From: Devosia sp. YR412
Lineage (GTDB): Bacteria; Pseudomonadota; Alphaproteobacteria; Rhizobiales; Devosiaceae
Length of the DNA stretch: 64,000 nt
Assembly (NCBI RefSeq): GCF_900110945.1
Contig: NZ_FOFL01000002.1
Location: forward strand, 620,001 to 684,000
Reading direction: 5' to 3'
Of the stretch, positions 56,489-64,000 are shown piece after piece. Numbering within the stretch: the stretch's first letter is position 1; every line of letters starts with the position of its first letter. The notes beneath the pieces are model-generated. The model saw only the letters and a list, made by a program, of their open reading frames with translations. It was not told the DNA's origin and searched no databases. Made by a program: the position numbers and the translations under genes.

Positions 56489-58503
56489 CAGAATTCGCTC
56501 CAGTCCGACTTGATCGCCGCGTTGCCGTTGCTGAGGTAGGACTTGGCAGCCTTGGTGACCCGGGCCTGCAAGGCCCTGACGCCATGCCGTTCCGGCTGCG
56601 CAGCCTGGCGCTGGACAGGGGCGGCAGTGTCGAGCACGAAGACCTCAACGATGCGGTCAAGGTCGTTGGCCTGACCTTCGGTCTGCTCGATGGCGGCATT
56701 GGTCTGCTCGACCAGCGCCGCGTTGTGCTGGGTCATTTCGTCCATCTGACGGATCGCGGTAGTTACCTCGGCAATCGAGCTCGACTGTTCCTGGCTTGCC
56801 GATGAAATTTCGCGGATCAGGGTTGCGCTTTCGCGCACGCCATCCAGCATCGAGCTGAGCTTGATGGTTGCCTCGGCCACCAGCTTGCTGCCGCCCGCCA
56901 CCTCGTCGGCCGATTGTTCGATCAACAGCTTGACCTCGGAAGATGCACTGGCGGCCGATTGTGCCAGGCGCCGGACCTCGACGGCGACCACGGCAAAGCC
57001 CTTGCCGGCGTCCCCGGCGCGGGCCGCCTCGACAGAGGCATTGAGTGCCAGCAGGTTGGTCTGGAAGGCAATATCGTCGATCAGGCCGATGATGTTGGAA
57101 ATCTTGGCAGACGAGGTGGAGATGCGCTCCATCGCCTCGTTGGACTTGCGCATGACATCGCCGGTTTCTTCTGCCGTATGGGACACTGCGCTCGCCTTGG
57201 AACTGGCAGAGCCGGCCCGCTTGGCGTTGTCGACCACGGTGGCAGCAAGCTGCTCCATGGCTGCCGAGGTTTCCTCGATGGCAGCAGCCTGCTTGGTCGT
57301 CCGCTCGGCCAGATCATTGGCGCCGGCCAGGATTTCCCCGGTTGCAGACTTCAGGGCGCCGGAGGTGGTGCGCAACTGCCCGACGATTTCGCTGAGCTTG
57401 TCGGCCATGGCGTTGGTGTCATGCTGCAGGCCGGCAAAGGCGCCGTGATAGGTGCCTTCCATCCGCTGCGTCAGGTCGGCATTGGCGAGGGCTCCAAGCA
57501 CCCGGCCGGCCTCGCTGAGGGCGCCATTGGTCGCCTCGAGCATGGCGTTGAAATTGAGCGAGATGCGGTCGATATCTGCATCATTGAACTTGGCGTCGAT
57601 CCGGCGGGTGAAGTCACCGGCAGCAGTGGCGTCGATGACGCCGTCGAAGGCCTGCTGGAAGGATTCCATCATCCTGGCGCGGGCATTGGTCATGACCAGG
57701 CGTGCGTCCTTGTCCGCTTCCGCCGTGCGAACAGCGTGGGCGTTGGTCTGGAACACCTGCAGTGCCCGAGCCATTTGCCCCAGTTCGTGCGTCGGTTCGG
57801 TACCGGCGATTTCGAGATCGATGTCGCCGCCGGCCAGGGCCTGCATTGTGGCTGTCATGCGGCTGATGACGCCCGACAACCAGCGTCCGGTAACATAGGC
57901 GGCCGCCAGGCCCAGCAAGACGCCAAGCCCGCTGATCGACAGCACCAGCATAACCTGAAATTGCGCCGCCTTGGCTGCCTCGGGCCCGACTATGTTCTGA
58001 ACCTCTTCAGCGCGGTCGGCCATGCCGTTGTAGATTTCGTACATCTGTGGACCAAGAGCCCGCAGCTCGTCAGTGCGCGCTGCCACGGAAACTGCGTCAC
58101 CCGCATTGCGAGCCGCAACCAGTTCCTCGAAGCCAGCCAGGTAGCTATTGGCCAGTTCCGTCACCTGGGCAATTGCCTCCAGGTCATCGGAATTGTCGGA
58201 GAACACAGCCAGGCCGTCGGCATCGGTGCTGGCTACGTCCTTGATCCATTCGACCACGTTGGCTTCCTCTTCAGCGCTCGGGTCGACGAGATAGTTGAGA
58301 AATGCAATGCGCGTGCTGGACACATCGGCCAGGTAATCGTGGATTTCCGAGGTTTCCCGCGCCGCCGTGCGAAAGGTGTCGAACAGCCCGGCCGTCGTCT
58401 GGACGCCGGCATAGCCTATCGCTCCCACGAGGCCGAGCAGGACCACCAAGGTCCCAAATGCGCCATAGATGCGAGCGGCAAGGCTCAGATTCGACAATTT
58501 CAT
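56488..58503 (-). CDS. methyl-accepting chemotaxis protein
   Basis: A 671-residue receptor. The start at 58503 has GGAG about nine bases upstream. Two membrane helices (about 12-35 and 185-210) flank a four-helix-type sensor region. A HAMP domain follows (about 208-262), a second HAMP-like linker (about 290-350), then the signalling domain with the conserved hairpin tip [20 protein letters not shown]. The C-terminus DWSEF is like the CheR-tethering pentapeptide of high-abundance receptors. Ligand unknown. It is the first gene of a chemoreceptor-cheW pair. Confidence 0.93.
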   Translation of the reverse strand: MKLSNLSLAARIYGAFGTLVVLLGLVGAIGYAGVQTTAGLFDTFRTAARETSEIHDYLADVSSTRIAFLNYLVDPSAEEEANVVEWIKDVASTDADGLAVFSDNSDDLEAIAQVTELANSYLAGFEELVAARNAGDAVSVAARTDELRALGPQMYEIYNGMADRAEEVQNIVGPEAAKAAQFQVMLVLSISGLGVLLGLAAAYVTGRWLSGVISRMTATMQALAGGDIDLEIAGTEPTHELGQMARALQVFQTNAHAVRTAEADKDARLVMTNARARMMESFQQAFDGVIDATAAGDFTRRIDAKFNDADIDRISLNFNAMLEATNGALSEAGRVLGALANADLTQRMEGTYHGAFAGLQHDTNAMADKLSEIVGQLRTTSGALKSATGEILAGANDLAERTTKQAAAIEETSAAMEQLAATVVDNAKRAGSASSKASAVSHTAEETGDVMRKSNEAMERISTSSAKISNIIGLIDDIAFQTNLLALNASVEAARAGDAGKGFAVVAVEVRRLAQSAASASSEVKLLIEQSADEVAGGSKLVAEATIKLSSMLDGVRESATLIREISSASQEQSSSIAEVTTAIRQMDEMTQHNAALVEQTNAAIEQTEGQANDLDRIVEVFVLDTAAPVQRQAAQPERHGVRALQARVTKAAKSYLSNGNAAIKSDWSEF

Positions 58504-58833
58504 TTTTATCTCCAGAAGCGGTCCGAAACTCACCACCAGCAGGTCAATGCTCCTGGCCACGGCGGTGCAAAGCTATTCCCACCCATTTTATTCCATCTAG
58601 GAATTAAAGGGCCGTTAATGGCCATGATGGCATTGCGAACTTCGGCAAAATGACCAAATCCGCACCACATCACAATTTTATTGAAGAGCTTGATTTATAA
58701 TCACTATTCGGCATTATCACTGATGAAATCGGGCCAGCTTTCAATTACGTCGTCCAGGGCTACGTGATCCGGGTGGGGCTGGCGCTGCTGAGCTCTTTAT
58801 TTCCACCATAGAATATGGATTTGCGAGATTACC
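58504..58833. promoter_or_regulatory. AT-rich divergent region between the chemoreceptor and the ROK regulator
   Basis: A 330-base gap without a gene. The part 58590-58715 is distinctly AT-rich for this genome (for instance the stretch around TTGATTTATAATCACTATTC at 58690-58709, with TATAAT at 58696-58701 as a good -10 box). It should hold the promoters of both flanking genes. I see no strong palindrome. Confidence 0.45.
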
Positions 58834-60039
58834 GTGTCACAGGACGACTTCTTTGAATCCGGCTTCAAGCGCATGGCGTCCGCCGGGCTGCGGGAAAACA
58901 ACGCCCGTGCTGTCCTGATGGCCGTGGCGTTGACGCCGGGCGCCCCAGGCGCCCAGCTGGCCCGCATTACCGGCCTCGGTCCGCAATCGGTTTCCCGTAT
59001 CCTGGTCGAGCTTGAGGAAGCGGGTCTGGTGCTGCGCGGCGAGGTGGTGCGCGGCCAGCGCGGCAAGCCAGCCACACCGATCCATATCGATCCCAACGGC
59101 GCCTACTGCATTGGTTGCGAGATTGGCTGGCGGCACCTCAACGTCGTCCTGCTCGACCTCGGCGGGGCGGTGTTGGGTGAGCATCGCCGCGACTACCCCT
59201 ATCCCGACTCCGCCACCATTTTTGAGGAAATTGCCTCGATAACGCGGCTGCTGACGCAGCTCATTGCCGTCGACCGGCGCTCCAACATGCTCGGCATGGG
59301 GGTCGCCGTGCCATCGGGCATTGCCCGCAATGTGCAATTGGTTGGCGCCCCGTCCCAGGTCGCCGATATCTGGAAGACAATCGATGTCGCGGCGCGCGTT
59401 GCAACAGCCACCGGACTGGAAGTCTTTCCCTATAACGACGGAAATGCCGGATGCTGGGCGGAGTTAATCGCCCATCCAGCGCCACGGCCGCAGAATTTCG
59501 CCTATCTTTTTGTCGGTACCTTTGTCGGCGCCGGCATCGTCGCTGAAGGCCAGCTGTGGCAGGGACCGACCGGCAATTCGGCAAATCTGGGCTCGATGCT
59601 GGTGACGGATGAGCATGGCGAGCAACAGTTCGTGCACCTCATCGCTTCCTTCACCGCCCTGGAACGACGCCTGAAAGAGGCCGGCATGGTCCTGCCCAGC
59701 GGCGACCCCACCCTTTGGGACTGGACATCACTGGAACCGGTCGCCGGCCAGTGGCTTGAGGCGTCGGCCAAGGCGCTGGCAAAGGTCATCGCCAACAGTG
59801 CCTCGGCCTCCGAACTCAACGTCGCCATCGTTGACGGGGCCATGCCGCGGGCCATCGTGGCGCAACTCGTGGAGCGCGTACGCTTCTACATCAGGGAGCT
59901 CCCCACGCTGACCAACGACACGCCCGATATCGAAACGGGGCGCCTGGGCAGTAGAGCGGCGGCGTATGGCGCGGCGATGAAGCCGATCTATTCCCGGCTG
60001 TTCTCTCGCAACTTCAATGACGTAATGCGCGGCCTCTAG
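58834..60039 (+). CDS. ROK family transcriptional regulator
   Basis: A 401-residue protein starting with GTG. The N-terminal winged helix is ENNARAVLMAVALTPGAPGA then GLGPQSVSRILVELEEAGLV, followed by a wing RGKPATPIHI. The C-terminal ROK kinase-like fold covers about 90-395 (IGCEIGWRHLNVVLLDLGGA, VFPYNDGNAGCWAEL, GTFVGAGIVAEGQLWQGPTG). The zinc-binding CxCGxxGCxE cluster that ROK proteins normally carry after that point is missing, replaced by a stretch without cysteines. It is probably a sugar-responsive repressor, but no sugar gene is adjacent. Confidence 0.85.
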   Translation: MSQDDFFESGFKRMASAGLRENNARAVLMAVALTPGAPGAQLARITGLGPQSVSRILVELEEAGLVLRGEVVRGQRGKPATPIHIDPNGAYCIGCEIGWRHLNVVLLDLGGAVLGEHRRDYPYPDSATIFEEIASITRLLTQLIAVDRRSNMLGMGVAVPSGIARNVQLVGAPSQVADIWKTIDVAARVATATGLEVFPYNDGNAGCWAELIAHPAPRPQNFAYLFVGTFVGAGIVAEGQLWQGPTGNSANLGSMLVTDEHGEQQFVHLIASFTALERRLKEAGMVLPSGDPTLWDWTSLEPVAGQWLEASAKALAKVIANSASASELNVAIVDGAMPRAIVAQLVERVRFYIRELPTLTNDTPDIETGRLGSRAAAYGAAMKPIYSRLFSRNFNDVMRGL

Positions 60040-60163
60040 CGCCTGGAATCAGCTGGTAAGACGTCATTAAGTCCAATCCCACTCGGCGCGATACATCCTG
60101 CAAGATCTGCCCTATTTGTTCCACCAAGGTACTAATTGGTATGGGTGGTCGGGGATTTCTGAT

Positions 60164-61204
60164 ATGCGCATAATGATCGTTGAAGATAATTCCACTCTAC
60201 TTGCCCTGATGCTGAAGTTCCTCGGCAAGATGGAGGGAGTTGACGTCGAGGGACTGATCGACCCGGTCGAAGCGCTGCAAAGCGTCTCGCAACAGACCGA
60301 TCTCATCCTGGTCGATTACATGATGCCCGGGATGCACGGCATCGCTTTCATCAAGGCCATTCGGGCAAATCCGCTGCTGAGCAGCATCCCCATCATCATG
60401 ATCACGGTCGACTGCGACCAGGCTGTTCGCCTCGAGGCCATAGAAGCAGGCGCCACGGACTTCCTGACCAAGCCGGTAAGCCCGGTCGAGCTTCGGGCCC
60501 GCGCCGGCAACCTGCTGGCCCTGCGGCAGGCACAGAACAGCTTGATCGAACGCGCAAGATCGCTCGAGCTCGATATTGCCGCAGCGACCAGCAACCTGCT
60601 GGAGCGCGAAGAGGAAGTGCTTGGGCGTCTGGCCCGGGCCATCGAGTACCGCGATTCCGACACCGGAGATCACGTTGGCCGCGTCGGCGCGATCGCCCGC
60701 ATTATCGGCGAGGAACTGGGCCTCGATCCCGTAGCACTGCGCAATCTCCGGCTGGCAGCGCCGTTGCATGACGTTGGCAAGATCGGTGTGCCGGACGCGA
60801 TCCTCAACAAGCCGGGGCGTCTTGATGACGAGGAAATGGCTCTGGTACGCCGCCATGTCGATGTCGGTGCCGCCATCCTGAAGGACAGCAAGACGGACAT
60901 GGTGCAAATGGCCTGCGAGATTGCAGCCAACCACCATGAAAAATGGGATGGCACCGGCTATCCGAGGGGTCTGCGGGGCGTCGCGATTCCGCTTTCGGCC
61001 CGCATCACCGCAATCGCCGATGTCTTCGACGCGCTATGCAGCGATCGGCCTTACAAGCGGGCCTGGTCGCCGCAGGACGCCTACGACGAAATCATCCGCG
61101 GGGCTGGCGGGCATTTCGACCCCCTCTGCGTCAGTGCCTTTGCGCGCGGACAGGAGCGGATCCTGGACGTGATGCAGCATCGTGACGTCGACCTGGCAGC
61201 CTAG
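60164..61204 (+). CDS. HD-GYP response regulator (probable cyclic-di-GMP phosphodiesterase)
   Basis: A 346-residue two-domain protein starting at ATG 60164. The receiver domain has phospho-acceptor Asp51 (LILVDYMMPGMHG) and Lys103. A coiled linker (about 120-155) leads to the HD-GYP domain with His202-Asp203 (PLHDVGKIGVPDAILNKPG), HHE at 257-259 and GYP at 265-267 (HHEKWDGTGYPRGLRG). All catalytic hallmarks for c-di-GMP hydrolysis are present. The next two genes, 18 and 2 bases away, encode a periplasmic protein and a hybrid kinase, so this may be the output of that kinase. Confidence 0.92.
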   Translation: MRIMIVEDNSTLLALMLKFLGKMEGVDVEGLIDPVEALQSVSQQTDLILVDYMMPGMHGIAFIKAIRANPLLSSIPIIMITVDCDQAVRLEAIEAGATDFLTKPVSPVELRARAGNLLALRQAQNSLIERARSLELDIAAATSNLLEREEEVLGRLARAIEYRDSDTGDHVGRVGAIARIIGEELGLDPVALRNLRLAAPLHDVGKIGVPDAILNKPGRLDDEEMALVRRHVDVGAAILKDSKTDMVQMACEIAANHHEKWDGTGYPRGLRGVAIPLSARITAIADVFDALCSDRPYKRAWSPQDAYDEIIRGAGGHFDPLCVSAFARGQERILDVMQHRDVDLAA

Positions 61205-61222
61205 GTCAGCAAGGACAGCCAT

Positions 61223-61723
61223 ATGCTCAAGTTCGCCTTCACTGCAATTGCACTGTGCCTTCTGGTTCCCGGCGTTGAGGCCGGACAGCTGGCCAAGCCC
61301 ACGGGTCAGGTCATCCTCGCCGTGTCCGGGACAATCACCAATTTCAACGCCGACGGTGTGGCCGAATTCGACCTTGCCATGCTCGATGCGCTGCAGCAGC
61401 GCACCACCGTCACCGAGACGCCCTGGTACGATGGCCAGCAGAGCTTCAGCGGCCCGGTCATTTCAGACCTGCTGGCGATGCTGGGGAGCACGGGGGACAG
61501 CGTCACGGTCACGGCGCTCAATGAGTATTCCTCCATGATCCCGATGAGCGATGTGCAGGACAATCCGGTGATCCTGGCGACACGCCGGAACGGCGACGTC
61601 ATGTCGGTCCGGGACAAGGGCCCGCTGTTTGTGATCTACCCCTTCGATCTGGACCCCGGCCTCTACAACGAGGTCTATTTCGGGCGCTCCGTCTGGCAAG
61701 TTAAATCCGTGCAGGTGGAATAG
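61223..61723 (+). CDS. periplasmic protein, molybdopterin-oxidoreductase-domain-like
   Basis: A 166-residue exported protein. The signal peptide is [20 protein letters not shown]. The mature part ([70 protein letters not shown]) resembles the sulfite-oxidase-type molybdopterin-binding fold, but it is a short version without an obvious cofactor cysteine. Such small proteins are often encoded next to sensor kinases, and it may serve as a periplasmic sensing partner. It sits between the HD-GYP and kinase genes with very short gaps. Confidence 0.6.
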   Translation: MLKFAFTAIALCLLVPGVEAGQLAKPTGQVILAVSGTITNFNADGVAEFDLAMLDALQQRTTVTETPWYDGQQSFSGPVISDLLAMLGSTGDSVTVTALNEYSSMIPMSDVQDNPVILATRRNGDVMSVRDKGPLFVIYPFDLDPGLYNEVYFGRSVWQVKSVQVE

Positions 61724-61725
61724 TC

Positions 61726-63801
61726 GTGCGGCGCACGACCATCAAAACCAGAAGGCTCGTATCAGGGCGCATCGGACTGGGGATCATCGGGCTGACCGTC
61801 GCATCCGTGGTCCTGGTCATCTCCATCGTTTCCATCTTCGCCGGATTGGTGGAGCGACAGAACAGTGCGGCCCAAAGTGTTCGGGAAGATGCCATCTGGG
61901 CCGCGTACCAGGCCGACCGGGAAGCCTCACGGTTGGTGGAAGCGATCTATTCGAGAGACACGACCAAGGTTTTGCTGGGGTTCGACCTGCTCTATAGCCG
62001 CATCGACCTGATCGGTTCGGGCAAATATTCCATCACCTTTGGAGAGCACTCGGACGTCAGTGGCCCAGCACATCAGGTCGTCGCGACATCGCGGGCACTG
62101 CTCTCCTCTATCGAACAACTCGAACGGTCGCCCGGCGCCTTCGAAGTCGTGTCCGACGCGCTGTTGGCGGCAGCTCACCGGGTCAGAATGGCCACCAACG
62201 ACCTGGTCGTCGCCGCCAATGCCGCGGTCAACGCCGCGCGGGTGGAGGAGCGCAGCCAGTCGGAGCGCACCTATTGGCAGCTCGGCTATGCGGTCCTGCT
62301 GCTGGCTGCAGCGCTGACCCTGATGGTTTTTCTCCTGGCGCTGCAACTCATGCACATCTCCCGTACAGGCCGGGAGCTGGCTCTGCTCAGCGAACGCAGC
62401 AGCCGCGTTGCCGAGAAGGCGGAAGCAGCCAACCGCGCCAAATCGACCTTCCTGGCGACGATGAGCCACGAGATCCGGACACCGCTCAACGGCATAATCG
62501 GCATGACCGAACTGCTCGCTGACAGCGAGTTGACGCCTTGGCAGCGTCACAACCTTTCCATCATCCGCAAGTCCGGCGACGCCCTGCTGGACGTGATCAG
62601 CGATGTGCTCGACTATTCCAAGCTGGAAGCTGGTGCCATGCAGATCGAACGGGCAGCTTATGATCTGTACGACCTCAATGAGGCGGTGACCGATCTGCTG
62701 GGGCCGCGCGCCAAACTGGCGGGTTTGAGCCTTGCCATCGCGCTGCCGGCAAACCGCGTGACCGTCGATGCCGGACGACTGCGCCAGGTTCTCTTCAACC
62801 TGGTCTCCAATGCCATAAAATTCACGCCCTCGGGGCGGATCAGCGTCTCGGGATCGCTTGCCGGCAACCGCCTGCGGATCGAGGTCGCCGATACCGGGGT
62901 CGGCATTTCACAGAACGCCCAGGCGGTGCTGTTTCGCGACTTCACGCAAGTCGACAGTTCCAATACGCGGGTCCATGGTGGCACTGGCCTTGGCCTTGCC
63001 ATCTGCAAGCGCCTGGTGGAAGCCATGGGGGGACAGATCGGCGTCACCAGCGTCGAACGCTGCGGCAGCACCTTCTGGTTCGAAGTGCCGGCCGACCCGA
63101 TCGAAGACAGCAGGACGTCGGCAACGGGTTCCGAGCCGAGCACAGCATCGACGCAGCTCAGGGGCCGGGTGCTGCTGGTCGAGGACAATTCCGTCAACCA
63201 GCAGGTGGCGGGCGGGCTGCTTCGACGCCTGGGCCTGACGGTTGAAATCGCCGAGAATGGCCAGATCGGCGTCGATATGGCCCTGGCCGAGCCACCTGAT
63301 CTGGTGATGATGGACATGCAGATGCCCGTCATGGACGGCATCGATGCCACGCGATTGCTGCGCAGCAAGGGCTTCTCGAAGCCGATCGTCGGGCTCACCG
63401 CCAATGCCTTCCTGAGCGATCGCGACAGCTGTCTCAGCGCCGGCATGGATGCCTTCCTGACCAAGCCCATCTCGATGGACAAGCTGATTGCCGCGCTGTC
63501 GCCGTTGCTGCCATCTGTCGACGAGCAGGACTGGCACGCCGAAGTGGTGACGGCCTTCCCCACCGTGGACCGCGCCTATCAGGACATGCTGATCGCCGAG
63601 CTTGGCCGCGACACCTTCCAGGGCGTGATGGACAAGTTCATGGCCGACGCCCCGAGCATGCTGGCCCAGGCCGAGCGCGCCCTGGCGGAAGGGGACATCG
63701 CCAGGCACAATGCCTTACGCCACACGCTCAAGGGCGCTGCCTTGGCGGTGGGGCTCACAGGATTTGCCGCCCAGTATGGTGGAGCGCCGACTGTTTGGTG
63801 A
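61726..63801 (+). CDS. hybrid sensor histidine kinase with truncated HPt domain
   Basis: A 691-residue membrane kinase starting at GTG. One helix lies near 17-40, then a periplasmic sensor (about 42-185) and a second helix (about 187-212). Next come the HisKA domain with His248 ([20 protein letters not shown]), HATPase ([31 protein letters not shown]), receiver Asp530 ([13 protein letters not shown]) and an HPt domain with His666 ([11 protein letters not shown]). The protein ends 25 residues after that His with an unrelated-looking YGGAPTVW, whereas HPt domains normally continue for about 40-50 residues. It looks interrupted, and phosphorelay through HPt may be impaired. Confidence 0.85.
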   Translation: MRRTTIKTRRLVSGRIGLGIIGLTVASVVLVISIVSIFAGLVERQNSAAQSVREDAIWAAYQADREASRLVEAIYSRDTTKVLLGFDLLYSRIDLIGSGKYSITFGEHSDVSGPAHQVVATSRALLSSIEQLERSPGAFEVVSDALLAAAHRVRMATNDLVVAANAAVNAARVEERSQSERTYWQLGYAVLLLAAALTLMVFLLALQLMHISRTGRELALLSERSSRVAEKAEAANRAKSTFLATMSHEIRTPLNGIIGMTELLADSELTPWQRHNLSIIRKSGDALLDVISDVLDYSKLEAGAMQIERAAYDLYDLNEAVTDLLGPRAKLAGLSLAIALPANRVTVDAGRLRQVLFNLVSNAIKFTPSGRISVSGSLAGNRLRIEVADTGVGISQNAQAVLFRDFTQVDSSNTRVHGGTGLGLAICKRLVEAMGGQIGVTSVERCGSTFWFEVPADPIEDSRTSATGSEPSTASTQLRGRVLLVEDNSVNQQVAGGLLRRLGLTVEIAENGQIGVDMALAEPPDLVMMDMQMPVMDGIDATRLLRSKGFSKPIVGLTANAFLSDRDSCLSAGMDAFLTKPISMDKLIAALSPLLPSVDEQDWHAEVVTAFPTVDRAYQDMLIAELGRDTFQGVMDKFMADAPSMLAQAERALAEGDIARHNALRHTLKGAALAVGLTGFAAQYGGAPTVW

Positions 63802-64000
63802 AGCAGGCTTGAACATAGCCTTCCTTAAAGCTGTCGATTGCCAAGTCGTCGCGTGTTGGTCATGAAGGCGATTTAACTGCGTTGATCTCGGAGGCAGCTA
63901 AGCAACCCGTTGTTCTCAGTCGCCACAAGCCACAAAACCGTCGAGAATGACTTACGCCGTCGTCGGCTCCGTGCCGCATATTGTGGAAGGAGCCAAATCA
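63802..64000. other. right-edge segment of lower GC, possible remnant of another element
   Basis: After the truncated kinase the base composition drops. A plus-strand frame (about 63835-63949, no good start codon) reads HEGDLTALISEAAKQPVVLS followed by RHKPQNRRE and a stop. The AAKQPVVLSRHKP part recalls Phd/YefM-type antitoxins (EAxxxPVxLTRHxxP). An ATG at 63947 opens a frame to the window edge (MTYAVVGSVPHIVEG). Neither is secure, and the true nature can only be seen with sequence to the right. Confidence 0.3.

Overview
The window is a high-GC (low to mid 60s percent by eye) bacterial chromosome segment, densely coded on both strands. Gene content and order point to an alphaproteobacterium of the Hyphomicrobiales (Rhizobiales), and Devosia or a close relative would fit. 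The pointers are the mdh-sucCDAB...lpd order, a Brucella-type Omp19 lipoprotein, TRAP-type uronate uptake, a DUF892 ferritin-like protein and an alphaproteobacterial style of chemoreceptor tail. This placement is inference from family knowledge, not a search result. No rRNA, tRNA or CRISPR array was seen.

Layout. 1-2260 (+): end of an amino-acid-type ABC permease pair, a thiamine-binding-like MTH1187 protein and an AstE/AspA-type zinc deacylase. 2264-10943 (mostly -): uronate catabolism. It holds uxuA, then an operon reading leftwards from 10732: TRAP transporter dctP-dctQ-dctM, a FadR-type GntR regulator, kduI, kduD and kdgF. Together these take up unsaturated or keto uronates and convert them to 2-keto-3-deoxygluconate. 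A TRIC-type channel, a DUF4326 protein and an M15-like protein lie between. 10945-21592 (-): TCA block mdh-sucC-sucD-sucA-sucB, a small secreted protein, a LysE exporter and lpdA, ending in a good terminator. 21735-24831 (-): an unknown protein with a small paralogous remnant behind it, zapE, omp19 and a small DUF2007-like protein.

25051-31605 (+): microcin C/oligopeptide importer yejB-yejE-yejF-yejA, with a two-gene toxin-antitoxin-like (PIN domain) module lodged exactly at the yejE/yejF junction. A palindromic intergenic repeat follows, then tamB and tamA (-). 38315-42516 (+): a ydfG dehydrogenase followed by a three-gene module resembling the NdmC-NdmD-NdmE purine N-demethylase system. It consists of an oxygenase subunit without a Rieske centre, a reductase that carries the Rieske centre, and a GST-like protein. 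A promoter with a palindromic operator sits in front of the module. 42513-45969: an unknown membrane protein, and a LysR regulator divergent from an MFS exporter. 45995-48785: EF-P and its beta-lysylation enzymes (epmB, epmA, efp), followed by strong terminators.

48933-52643 (-): DUF2934, DUF892 ferritin-like protein, acetyl-xylan-esterase-like hydrolase, motB and motA. 52938-54320 (+): DHA2-type MFS exporter. 54400-55510 is a decayed stretch with frameshifted remnants of a Gfo/Idh/MocA dehydrogenase and a LysR regulator around an intact SRPBCC protein. 55719-58503 (-): small unknown protein, cheW and a chemoreceptor. 58834-63801 (+): ROK-type regulator, HD-GYP response regulator, small periplasmic protein and a hybrid histidine kinase whose C-terminal HPt domain is cut short. 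The last 200 bases look unlike the rest and may be a remnant of another element.

The most interesting item is the NdmCDE-like module at 39113-42516. The next most interesting are the toxin-antitoxin insertion inside the yej operon and the truncated HPt domain at the right end.
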